Source: Pseudomonadota bacterium
GTDB taxonomy: Bacteria > Pseudomonadota > Alphaproteobacteria > Rhizobiales > Xanthobacteraceae
Direction: 5' to 3'
DNA: 8,606 nt
Assembly (NCBI GenBank): GCA_023387555.1
Contig: JAEWHY010000507.1
Location: 1-8,606, forward strand
Under the pieces are notes generated by a model. The model did no database searches. It was not told where the DNA came from and was given only the letters and a program-made list of their open reading frames with translations. Positions 1 through 6,311 of this stretch are shown one piece after another; the first letter of the stretch is position 1, and the number at the start of each line of letters is the position of its first letter. Position numbers and translations under genes: made by a program.

Positions 1-2036
1 GTCTCGTTGTCGTTGGGGTCGCCTTTCGGCAGCGCCTCGACGCGGTAGCGGCCGTCGGCGGTCACCCAGAGATTCCTCAGGTCCGCCGGCAGGCTGTCGA
101 CAGTCACCGGCGCCGCTTCCAGCGACTGCCGCAGTTCCGCCAGCTTGAGTTTCAGCGGAGTGATGACCGCGTTCTCGGCGCTGTTGCGCTGCGCCTCCGG
201 AGCCGACGCGAGCTTGCGCAAGTCCCCGGCGAGACGTTTCGCTGCGGTCGCGCCGACTCCAGGTTGCGCGGCGGCCGCATCGAGCATCGCGGCGGTCTTG
301 TTGAGGATCTCGGTAGCCTCCTGCGGGGTCGGCGGTGCGCCTGGCTCCGCGCTGAGGACCGGTTCTAGTACCTCGGCGGCCTGCTTGATGAGCGCGAGCT
401 TGGCCTCCTGATCCTCCGGAACGAAGCTGTCGATCGTCATGACGCGTGCGACTTCCGGGAGCTTCGCAAGCCTGGCTGCAGCCGTCGCTGCGTCCTTGGC
501 CGAGTCGGTCAGGACGTTGATGGAGCTCGCGCCCGTGTTCGGATCCTGACGCAGATCGAGGTAGGTCGAGATCGATTCGACCTTGGCGCTGCGGAGGTTG
601 ATCGGGTTGAAGTCGAAGTGCAGGAAATACAGCAGCGGCAAGCCGATGACGGCGACGCCGATGGTGCCGCCGACGACCCACTTCCTGTAGCGATCGACGA
701 ACCTGTCCGCCGACGCAAAGCTGGCATAGCCGAGCGGCTCCTTCTCGCCCGGCGGATCGAACACCGCCAGCAGTGCCGGAAGCACGGTGATCGAGATAAT
801 GAAGGCAATGATCATCCCGGCGCCGGCAATGACGCCGAGTTCGGACACGCCCTGATAGTTGGTCGGCAGGAAGGCCAGAAATCCTGCAGCGGTCGCGGCG
901 GCCGCCAGTGCGAGCGGCCCGCCGATGTGGCGGCCGGCATTGATCAGCGCGGGCCGGAGTTCGTCGTGCTGATGGCGCTCGTCGCGATAGCGCACGCTGT
1001 ACTGGATACAGAAGTCGACGCCGAGCCCGACGAAAAGCACGAAAAAGGCCACCGAGATCATGTTCAGCGAACCGACGATCAGGAAGCCAAAGGCTGCCGT
1101 GATCGCGAGACCGCCGGCCAGGGCAAGGAACACCGCAAGAATGATTCGGCCCGATTTCAGGGCGAGCCACAGGATGAACAGCACCACCACGACCGTACCG
1201 ATGCCGTGGAAGACCATGCCTTCCTTGACCGTGGCGAATTCCTCGTCCGCGATGGGGACGGAGCCGGTCAGGCGGACGCGGGCCTGATAGTCGGTCGCGA
1301 GATTAAGGTCGGCGGCCGCCTGCCGAATCGCATCGGTCGCCTGCTTGCCCGGCTCAAGCGCGCTGTAGTCGAGCTTCGGGACGATATCGATGAACTTCCG
1401 GGTGTCCCCGGCACTGGACTTCTGGCCGCTCAGCAACTCCTGCCAGGAAAAGCTTGCCGGCCGGTCGGCCAGGGCGTCCTCGAAGGTCTGCGAGAACCGG
1501 TCGAAGATCGGCGCAAGCGAATCAAGCTGGAGCTGCCCGTATTGCACCCCGGTCAGGGCGCCCTGTGTGGCCTGGGCCAGGCCAAGCCAATTGGGGTTGC
1601 GCGCCAGCATGGAAATGAGTGGCGCCGCATCCTTGAGTTGTCCGAACGTCTGCTCGAGTTCCTTTTCCGGAAGGAACAGCAGGCCATTCTTTCCGAAGAA
1701 CTCGCCCCCGTCAGGCTGGCGCACCTCCGGGAACAGGCCGGGATTCTCCCTGAGCCGCTCGGTCAGGCGGTTGGCAGCCAGCGTCGCGAGTTCCGGAGTC
1801 GGGGCGTTGACCACAGCCAGAATGTTGTGGACTCTGTCCGGAAATGCCTTTTCGACGGCAATTTCGCGTTGCCGCCAGTCGATATTCGGCGAAATCAGGT
1901 TGCTGATATCGGTGTTGATCGCGAAATTCCGGGCCGTGTAGACAGACGCAGCGGCCGTCAGAAGGACGAAAACGGCGATCGTGATCCAGGGCGCCCGGGT
2001 GCAAATTGCCACCGTCCGCCCTACCAGACGCGCCAT
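1..2036 (-). CDS. hpnN: HpnN, hopanoid-transporting RND/MMPL family protein (3' end beyond window)
   Basis: This inner-membrane RND-type transporter moves hopanoids toward the outer membrane; that role is known for the family, while the identification is mine. The minus frame is open from the ATG at 2036 to the window edge, giving 678 codons of a family that usually has roughly 850-900. Visible order: a short cytoplasmic start, TM1 at about 17-33, a periplasmic domain with the conserved-looking stretch NFAINTDISNLISP (37-50), then a membrane block with helices at about 276-293, 298-320, 325-345, 370-392 and 400-425, holding GLGVDFCIQYSVRYRDE (337-353) typical of MMPL/SSD proteins, and a further helix at 453-472 opening the second repeat. 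The second periplasmic domain (from about 475) is cut off. An in-frame GTG at 2060 could add 8 residues, with a TGA just before it. I prefer the ATG, although its possible AGGA (2051-2054) lies 14 nt away. It is divergent from dxs. Confidence 0.93.
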   Translation of the reverse strand, partial: MARLVGRTVAICTRAPWITIAVFVLLTAAASVYTARNFAINTDISNLISPNIDWRQREIAVEKAFPDRVHNILAVVNAPTPELATLAANRLTERLRENPGLFPEVRQPDGGEFFGKNGLLFLPEKELEQTFGQLKDAAPLISMLARNPNWLGLAQATQGALTGVQYGQLQLDSLAPIFDRFSQTFEDALADRPASFSWQELLSGQKSSAGDTRKFIDIVPKLDYSALEPGKQATDAIRQAAADLNLATDYQARVRLTGSVPIADEEFATVKEGMVFHGIGTVVVVLFILWLALKSGRIILAVFLALAGGLAITAAFGFLIVGSLNMISVAFFVLFVGLGVDFCIQYSVRYRDERHQHDELRPALINAGRHIGGPLALAAAATAAGFLAFLPTNYQGVSELGVIAGAGMIIAFIISITVLPALLAVFDPPGEKEPLGYASFASADRFVDRYRKWVVGGTIGVAVIGLPLLYFLHFDFNPINLRSAKVESISTYLDLRQDPNTGASSINVLTDSAKDAATAAARLAKLPEVARVMTIDSFVPEDQEAKLALIKQAAEVLEPVLSAEPGAPPTPQEATEILNKTAAMLDAAAAQPGVGATAAKRLAGDLRKLASAPEAQRNSAENAVITPLKLKLAELRQSLEAAPVTVDSLPADLRNLWVTADGRYRVEALPKGDPNDNE

Positions 2037-2134
2037 CAGGGAGTCTTTTTTCCTAGTCACGGTTCAATTAATCACTTGCAAGGTACAAATTGCGAAGAGA
2101 AGTGGCGTTCGGCGGGCTGGGTTGCTAATCCCAC

Positions 2135-2164
2135 TTTCGGGCTCCGGGTGCTCGAGGGTATACT
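2135..2164 (+). promoter_or_regulatory. Candidate sigma70-type promoter for dxs-ispH-hpnH
   Basis: TATACT at 2159-2164 matches five of six positions of the consensus -10 box. The best upstream partner at a fitting distance is TTTCGG (2135-2140, 18-bp spacer), which is a poor -35. Transcription would start near 2171, leaving a leader of about 90 nt before dxs. The call rests mainly on the -10 hexamer and the AT-rich setting. Confidence 0.22.
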
Positions 2165-2234
2165 TTTTGCTTTTGCAGGCTGTTAGCACTTTGCATTTGC
2201 ATCTCTGAGTCCGGTATTGCGTTGTCCCCCAAAC

Positions 2235-2261
2235 ATGAAGCGAGCGAAGGTGTTCCAATAA
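2235..2261 (+). CDS. Possible 8-residue leader peptide upstream of dxs
   Basis: A short frame, ATG at 2235 to TAA at 2259-2261, encodes MKRAKVFQ. Its stop shares one base with the dxs ATG (TAATG), the arrangement used for translational coupling. The dxs Shine-Dalgarno GAAGG (2246-2250) lies inside this frame, so ribosomes reading it would cover and then be released at the dxs start. There is no convincing ribosome binding site before the leader ATG (upstream bases are TTGTCCCCCAAAC), so it may not be translated. Chance occurrence of so short a frame is quite possible. Confidence 0.2.
   Translation: MKRAKVFQ
2246..2250 (+). promoter_or_regulatory. Ribosome binding site that sets the dxs start
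   Basis: GAAGG ends 10 nt before the ATG at 2261. This supports that ATG over the in-frame TTG at 2222, which would add 13 residues and has no purine-rich site in front of it. Confidence 0.6.
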
Positions 2262-4177
2262 TGGCTTCTGCGACCCCTCTTCTCGATACCTTCGCGACCC
2301 CTGCCGATCTCCGAAAGCTGCAAGACGACCAGCTCCGCCAGGTTGCCGATGAACTTCGGTCCGAGACCATCAGCGCGGTCGCGGTGACCGGAGGGCATCT
2401 GGGTGCCGGTCTCGGTGTCGTCGAGCTTACCGTGGCGCTCCATGCTGTCTTTGATACGCCGCAAGACCGCCTGATCTGGGACGTAGGACATCAAGCCTAT
2501 CCTCATAAAATCCTGACCGGGCGGCGGGACCGCATCCGCACCCTGCGGCAGGGCGGGGGGCTCTCGGGCTTCACCAAGCGGTCCGAAAGCGACTACGACC
2601 CGTTCGGCGCGGCGCATTCTTCTACTTCGATTTCCGCCGGCTTGGGAATGGCGGTGGCCCGCGATCTGGCCGGCGCGCGACACAATGTCGTTGCGGTGAT
2701 CGGCGACGGCGCGATGTCCGCCGGCATGGCCTATGAGGCCATGAATAATGCCGGCGCGTTGGGCTCGCGCCTGATTGTGATTCTGAACGACAACGAGATG
2801 TCGATCGCACCCCCCGTCGGTGCGATGTCGGCGTATCTCGCCCGCCTGATCTCCGGCCGCACCTATCTGTCGCTGCGCGAGATCGGCAAGCAGTTCGCGC
2901 AGCACTTGCCGCGCTTCATGCACGACCAGGCAGCACGCGCCGAAGAATACGCGCGCGGCATGGTGACCGGCGGGACGCTGTTCGAGGAATTGGGCTTCTA
3001 TTATGTCGGACCGATCGACGGGCATAACCTCGATCATCTTCTGCCGGTGCTGCGCAACGTCCGCGACGCGACGTTCGGCCCGATCCTCGTCCATGTCGTG
3101 ACCCAGAAGGGCAAAGGCTATGCGCCCGCGGAAGCCGCGGCCGACAAATATCATGGCGTCGTGAAATTCGACGTGGTCACCGGCCGCCAGTCGAAGGCCA
3201 AGGCGAATGCGCCATCCTACACCAAGGTGTTCGGCGAGAGCCTGGTGAAGGAGGCGCAGAAGGACGACAAGATCGTCGCCATCACGGCGGCCATGCCGTC
3301 CGGCACTGGCATCGACATCTTCGAGAAGACCTTCCCCAAGCGCACCTTCGATGTCGGCATCGCCGAGCAGCATGCCGTGACGTTCGCAGCCGGCCTGGCG
3401 ACCGAGGGCCTCAAGCCGTTCGTCGCGATCTACTCGACGTTCCTCCAGCGCGCCTACGATCAGGTCGTGCACGATGTCGCGATCCAGAAACTCCCGGTCC
3501 GGTTCGTGCTGGATCGCGCCGGTCTCGTCGGAGCCGATGGTCCGACCCATGCCGGTTCGTTCGACATCGCCTATCTCGGCTGCCTCCCGGATTTCGTGCT
3601 GATGGCCGCGGCCGACGAGGCCGAACTGGTGCATATGGTGGCGACTCAGGCGGCACTGGACGATGCGCCTTCGGCGCTGCGCTATCCCCGCGGCGACGGC
3701 GTCGGCGTCGATCTGCCCGAAGTCGGCATTCCGCTGGAGATCGGAAAGGGCAGGGTGCTGCGCGAGGGCTCAACGATCGCGCTTCTTTCCTATGGCACGC
3801 GCCTCGCCGAATGCATGAAGGCGGCGGAAGCCCTGGCTGCGCACGGGCTGACCACCACGGTCGCCGATGCGCGCTTCGCCAAGCCGCTCGACACCGATCT
3901 CGTGTTGCGCCTTGCGAAGAACCACGAAGTCCTGATCACGGTCGAGGAAGGCTCGATCGGCGGATTCGGCTCGCAGGTTCTGCAGACGCTGGCCGATCAT
4001 GGCGCGCTCGATGCCGGGCTCAAGGTCCGCAGCATGGTGCTGCCGGATACTTTCATCGATCACGACACGCCGGCGGCGATGTATGCCCGCGCCGGTCTTG
4101 ATGCGAACGGGATCCTCGCCAAGGCCTTCGAGGCCCTCGGCAAGGACCTCAGGCAGGACAAGGTGCAACTTGCGTAA
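2261..4177 (+). CDS. dxs: 1-deoxy-D-xylulose-5-phosphate synthase
   Basis: Dxs condenses pyruvate with glyceraldehyde 3-phosphate to DXP, the first step of the MEP isoprenoid pathway, using thiamine diphosphate and Mg2+ in the cytosol. The 638-residue product is of normal full length. The N-terminal domain has GGH (His46), FGAAHSSTSIS with His119, the TPP/metal motif GDGAMSAG (148-155) and NDNEMSI (176-182). The central pyrimidine-binding domain has DVGIAEQHA with catalytic Glu369, YSTFLQRAYDQ with Arg397, and GADGPTHAG with Asp426 and His430. RYPRG carries the phosphate-binding Arg477. A transketolase C-terminal domain follows (about 495-625, VEEGSIGGFG at 561-570). All expected active-site residues are present, so it should be active. 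It heads the dxs-ispH-hpnH unit. Its placement among hopanoid genes suggests precursor supply for hopanoids; whether the genome has a second, housekeeping dxs cannot be seen here. Confidence 0.98.
   Translation: MASATPLLDTFATPADLRKLQDDQLRQVADELRSETISAVAVTGGHLGAGLGVVELTVALHAVFDTPQDRLIWDVGHQAYPHKILTGRRDRIRTLRQGGGLSGFTKRSESDYDPFGAAHSSTSISAGLGMAVARDLAGARHNVVAVIGDGAMSAGMAYEAMNNAGALGSRLIVILNDNEMSIAPPVGAMSAYLARLISGRTYLSLREIGKQFAQHLPRFMHDQAARAEEYARGMVTGGTLFEELGFYYVGPIDGHNLDHLLPVLRNVRDATFGPILVHVVTQKGKGYAPAEAAADKYHGVVKFDVVTGRQSKAKANAPSYTKVFGESLVKEAQKDDKIVAITAAMPSGTGIDIFEKTFPKRTFDVGIAEQHAVTFAAGLATEGLKPFVAIYSTFLQRAYDQVVHDVAIQKLPVRFVLDRAGLVGADGPTHAGSFDIAYLGCLPDFVLMAAADEAELVHMVATQAALDDAPSALRYPRGDGVGVDLPEVGIPLEIGKGRVLREGSTIALLSYGTRLAECMKAAEALAAHGLTTTVADARFAKPLDTDLVLRLAKNHEVLITVEEGSIGGFGSQVLQTLADHGALDAGLKVRSMVLPDTFIDHDTPAAMYARAGLDANGILAKAFEALGKDLRQDKVQLA
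4160..4163 (+). promoter_or_regulatory. Ribosome binding site supporting the TTG start of ispH
   Basis: AAGG, inside the last codons of dxs, ends 6 nt before the TTG at 4170. The first in-frame ATG (4221) and the GTG (4218) lie too close to the only nearby AAGG (about 4215-4218) for normal initiation. The site therefore favours the TTG. Confidence 0.45.
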
Positions 4178-5138
4178 GCCGGACGAGACACCCCGCGACA
4201 ATCTGCACCCGCTCAAGGTGATGCTGGCGCAGCCGCGCGGCTTTTGTGCCGGCGTTGTGCGGGCCATCGACATCGTCGAGCGCGCGCTGAAGAAGTACGG
4301 TCCGCCGGTCTACGTGCGGCACGAGATCGTGCACAACAAGTTCGTTGTTGAATCGCTGAAGGCCAAGGGCGCCCGCTTCGTCGAGGATGTCGATGAAATT
4401 CCGGATGGCGCGGTGGCGATCTTCAGTGCGCACGGCGTGTCGAAGACCGTCGAGCGCGAGGCCTCCGACCGCAATCTTCCGGTGATCGACGCGACCTGTC
4501 CGCTGGTGACCAAGGTTCACAACCAGGGCAAGCGCTATGTCGGGCAGGGCCGGACGGTAATCCTGATCGGCCACGCCGGGCATCCGGAGGTCGAAGGCAC
4601 GATGGGCCAGATCCCGGGTACGGTGGTGCTGGTGCAGACCGTTGCCGATGTGGCCAAGCTCGATATCCCGACCGACGCGCCGGTGGCGTATGTGACGCAG
4701 ACCACTTTGAGCGTCGACGACACCCGCGACATCATCGCCGCGCTGACCAGTAAATTCAGCGATATCCAGGGCCCGGACACGCGCGACATCTGTTATGCGA
4801 CGCAGAACAGGCAAAGCGCGGTGCGTGATCTGTGCAAGCACGCCAATCTTCTGCTGGTGGTCGGCGCCACGAATTCTTCCAATTCCAATCGGCTGCGGGA
4901 GATCGGCGAGGAAGTCGGCATTCCGAGCTATCTGATCGCCGACGGCAGCGAACTCGATCCGGCCTGGCTGGAAGGGATCGAGACTGTCGGTATCACGGCC
5001 GGCGCCTCGGCGCCGGAAGTGCTGGTCAGCGATGTCATCGACGCGCTAAGGCGTTTGCGGATCGTCGATGTCACCACGCTGCCCGGCCGCGAAGAAAACA
5101 TCACCTTCCGCCTGCCGGCCGAAGTGGCATCCGTTTAG
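4170..5138 (+). CDS. ispH: 4-hydroxy-3-methylbut-2-enyl diphosphate reductase
   Basis: IspH (LytB) is an iron-sulfur enzyme that reduces HMBPP to IPP and DMAPP, the last MEP step. From the TTG the product has 322 residues, the usual size. The three cluster-binding cysteines are all seen: Cys26 in QPRGFCAGVVRAI, Cys110 in IDATCPLVTKVH and Cys208 in DICYATQNRQ. Substrate-binding elements are also present: His55 (EIVHNKFVV), His88 (FSAHGVS), GHAGHPEVEGTMGQ with His138 and Glu140, Thr-rich YVTQTTLS (174-181), and NSSNSNRL (235-242). The TTG overlaps the dxs stop by 8 nt in another frame, pointing to translational coupling. A start at GTG 4218 or ATG 4221 would still keep Cys26 and its motif, so the N-terminal 16 or 17 residues are the uncertain part. 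hpnH follows after 24 nt. Confidence 0.96.
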   Translation: MRKPDETPRDNLHPLKVMLAQPRGFCAGVVRAIDIVERALKKYGPPVYVRHEIVHNKFVVESLKAKGARFVEDVDEIPDGAVAIFSAHGVSKTVEREASDRNLPVIDATCPLVTKVHNQGKRYVGQGRTVILIGHAGHPEVEGTMGQIPGTVVLVQTVADVAKLDIPTDAPVAYVTQTTLSVDDTRDIIAALTSKFSDIQGPDTRDICYATQNRQSAVRDLCKHANLLLVVGATNSSNSNRLREIGEEVGIPSYLIADGSELDPAWLEGIETVGITAGASAPEVLVSDVIDALRRLRIVDVTTLPGREENITFRLPAEVASV

Positions 5139-5162
5139 GGCTCACCCGTTAGGCTATCTGTC

Positions 5163-6311
5163 ATGGCGATACCGTTTCACAAGGAAATCCGCATCGGCGC
5201 TTACCTGCTCAAGCAGAAGATGCTGGGCCGCAAGCGCTATCCGCTGGTGCTGATGCTGGAGCCGCTGTTCCGGTGCAATCTGGCCTGCGTCGGTTGCGGC
5301 AAGATCGACTATCCGGACGCGATCCTGAACCGGCGCATGACCGCGCAGGAATGCTGGGATGCCGCCGACGAATGCGGTGCGCCGATGGTCGCGATCCCCG
5401 GCGGCGAGCCGCTGATCCACAAGGAGATCGGCGAGATCGTCGCCGGCCTTGTGAAGCGCAAGAAGTTCGTCTCGCTCTGCACCAACGCGCTGCTTCTGGA
5501 AAAGAAGCTGCATCTGTTCAAGCCGTCGCCTTACCTGTTCTTCTCGGTGCATCTCGATGGCCTGCGCGATCATCACGACAAGGCGGTGTCGCAGAAGGGC
5601 GTGTTCGACAAGGCGGTGAAGGCGATCAAGGCGGCGCAGGACGCCGGCTTCTCGGTCAACGTCAACGCCACGATCTTCGACGGCCACTCGGCCGAGGACA
5701 TTGCCGCGTTTCTCGATTACGCCAAGGAACTCGGCGTCGGCGTCTCGATCTCGCCGGGCTACGCCTACGAGCGTGCGCCCGACCAGGAGCACTTCCTCAA
5801 CCGCAAGAAGACCAAGGAACTGTTCCGCAAGGTCTTCGAACTCGGCAAGGGCAAGGGCTGGAAGTTCATGCACTCCACGTCCTTCCTCGACTTCCTCGCC
5901 GGCAATCAGGAATACGAATGCACGCCGTGGGGCATGCCCGCGCGCAATATCTTCGGCTGGCAGAAGCCGTGCTACCTGCTCGGCGAGGGCTATGCGAAGA
6001 CCTTCAAGGAGCTGATGGAAACCACCGACTGGGATTCCTACGGCACCGGCAAGTACGAGAAGTGCGCGAACTGCATGGCGCATTGCGGCTATGAGCCGAC
6101 TGCGGCCGACAAGGCGTTCAACAATCCGTTGAAGGCGCTGTGGGTGTCACTGCGCGGCGTGCGCACATCCGGCCCGATGGCGCCGGAGATCGCGCTCGAT
6201 AAGCAGCGGCCCGCGCAATACGTGTTCTCGTCGCAGGTCCAGATGAAGCTGTCAGAGATGCGCGCGGCCGAGGCCGAAGAGCGGACCAAGAAGACGGCGA
6301 CAGCGGCGTAG
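5163..6311 (+). CDS. hpnH: HpnH, radical SAM adenosylhopane synthase
   Basis: HpnH uses S-adenosylmethionine radical chemistry to attach the 5'-deoxyadenosyl group to hopene, giving adenosylhopane, the first step of extended side-chain building; this is known for the family. The 382-residue protein has the radical SAM motif CNLACVGC (Cys38, Cys42, Cys45) directly after the first strand, the SAM-binding GGEPL (80-84), and the later barrel segments SLCTNALLLEKK (104-115), FFSVHLDG (126-133) and VNVNATIFDG (165-174). The C-terminal region holds more cysteines: Cys253 (YECTPWGMP), Cys270 (WQKPCYLLGEGY) and CANCMAHC (Cys301, 304, 308), in the DUF3463-like tail of this family. It starts at an ATG 24 nt after ispH with only a weak AGG (5151-5153) in front, so it probably relies on readthrough from ispH. 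Its last 60 nt overlap hpnG on the opposite strand. Confidence 0.96.
   Translation: MAIPFHKEIRIGAYLLKQKMLGRKRYPLVLMLEPLFRCNLACVGCGKIDYPDAILNRRMTAQECWDAADECGAPMVAIPGGEPLIHKEIGEIVAGLVKRKKFVSLCTNALLLEKKLHLFKPSPYLFFSVHLDGLRDHHDKAVSQKGVFDKAVKAIKAAQDAGFSVNVNATIFDGHSAEDIAAFLDYAKELGVGVSISPGYAYERAPDQEHFLNRKKTKELFRKVFELGKGKGWKFMHSTSFLDFLAGNQEYECTPWGMPARNIFGWQKPCYLLGEGYAKTFKELMETTDWDSYGTGKYEKCANCMAHCGYEPTAADKAFNNPLKALWVSLRGVRTSGPMAPEIALDKQRPAQYVFSSQVQMKLSEMRAAEAEERTKKTATAA
6252..6311. other. Convergent 3' overlap of hpnH and hpnG
   Basis: The last 20 codons of hpnH (plus, including its stop) and the last 20 of hpnG (minus, including its stop) occupy the same 60 bp. No intergenic terminator can exist between them, so each transcript must run into the other gene or end within coding sequence. 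I see no strong stem-loop with a T tract inside the overlap. Confidence 0.9.

Larger units (their letters stand above)
2037..2260. promoter_or_regulatory. Divergent hpnN/dxs intergenic region
   Basis: This 224-bp stretch between the two divergent starts is clearly less GC-rich than the flanking genes, especially at 2041-2100 and 2159-2205. It must contain the promoters of hpnN (minus) and of dxs-ispH-hpnH (plus), unless one lies inside the opposite gene. It contains a T-rich patch next to the hpnN start (2046-2051), a TATACT hexamer (2159-2164), a set of TTTGC repeats (2166-2200) and an 8-codon leader ORF touching dxs. Only short imperfect hairpins are possible (for example TGGG 2118-2121 with CCCA 2130-2133), and I see no recognisable riboswitch or RNA gene. 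Confidence 0.7.

Noticed and set aside
2118..2141. Alternative small hairpins (TGGG/CCCA and CCC/GGG) as an attenuator or terminator
   Set aside because: The stems are only three or four base pairs, with no T tract following at a fitting distance, and they lie upstream of the likely -10 box, so they are probably not transcribed with dxs.
618..2186. Plus-strand open frame of 522 codons opposite hpnN
   Set aside because: It is a shadow of hpnN. Its product is Arg/Asp/Gly/Gln-rich with no recognisable domain, it starts without a ribosome binding site, and it runs through the hpnN start and the intergenic region. The minus strand gives a complete, recognisable transporter sequence.
2222..2260. 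Earlier TTG start for dxs adding 13 residues
   Set aside because: No ribosome binding site precedes 2222, whereas GAAGG is well placed for the ATG at 2261; the added residues do not resemble a Dxs N-terminus.
2183..3634. Minus-strand open frame of 483 codons opposite dxs
   Set aside because: The product is His/Arg/Gly-rich without any motif, and it covers the dxs catalytic region, whose residues are all intact on the plus strand. Long antisense frames are expected in GC-rich DNA with biased third positions.
5132..5153. Short direct repeat CGTTTAGG / CGTTAGG between ispH and hpnH
   Set aside because: The copies are seven to eight bases and imperfect. They may be a small duplication that supplied the weak AGG before hpnH, but nothing distinguishes them from chance.
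5154..6083. Minus-strand open frame of 309 codons opposite hpnH
   Set aside because: It has low-complexity Leu/Ala/Arg/Glu composition and no domain, and it is fully explained by hpnH codon bias on the other strand.
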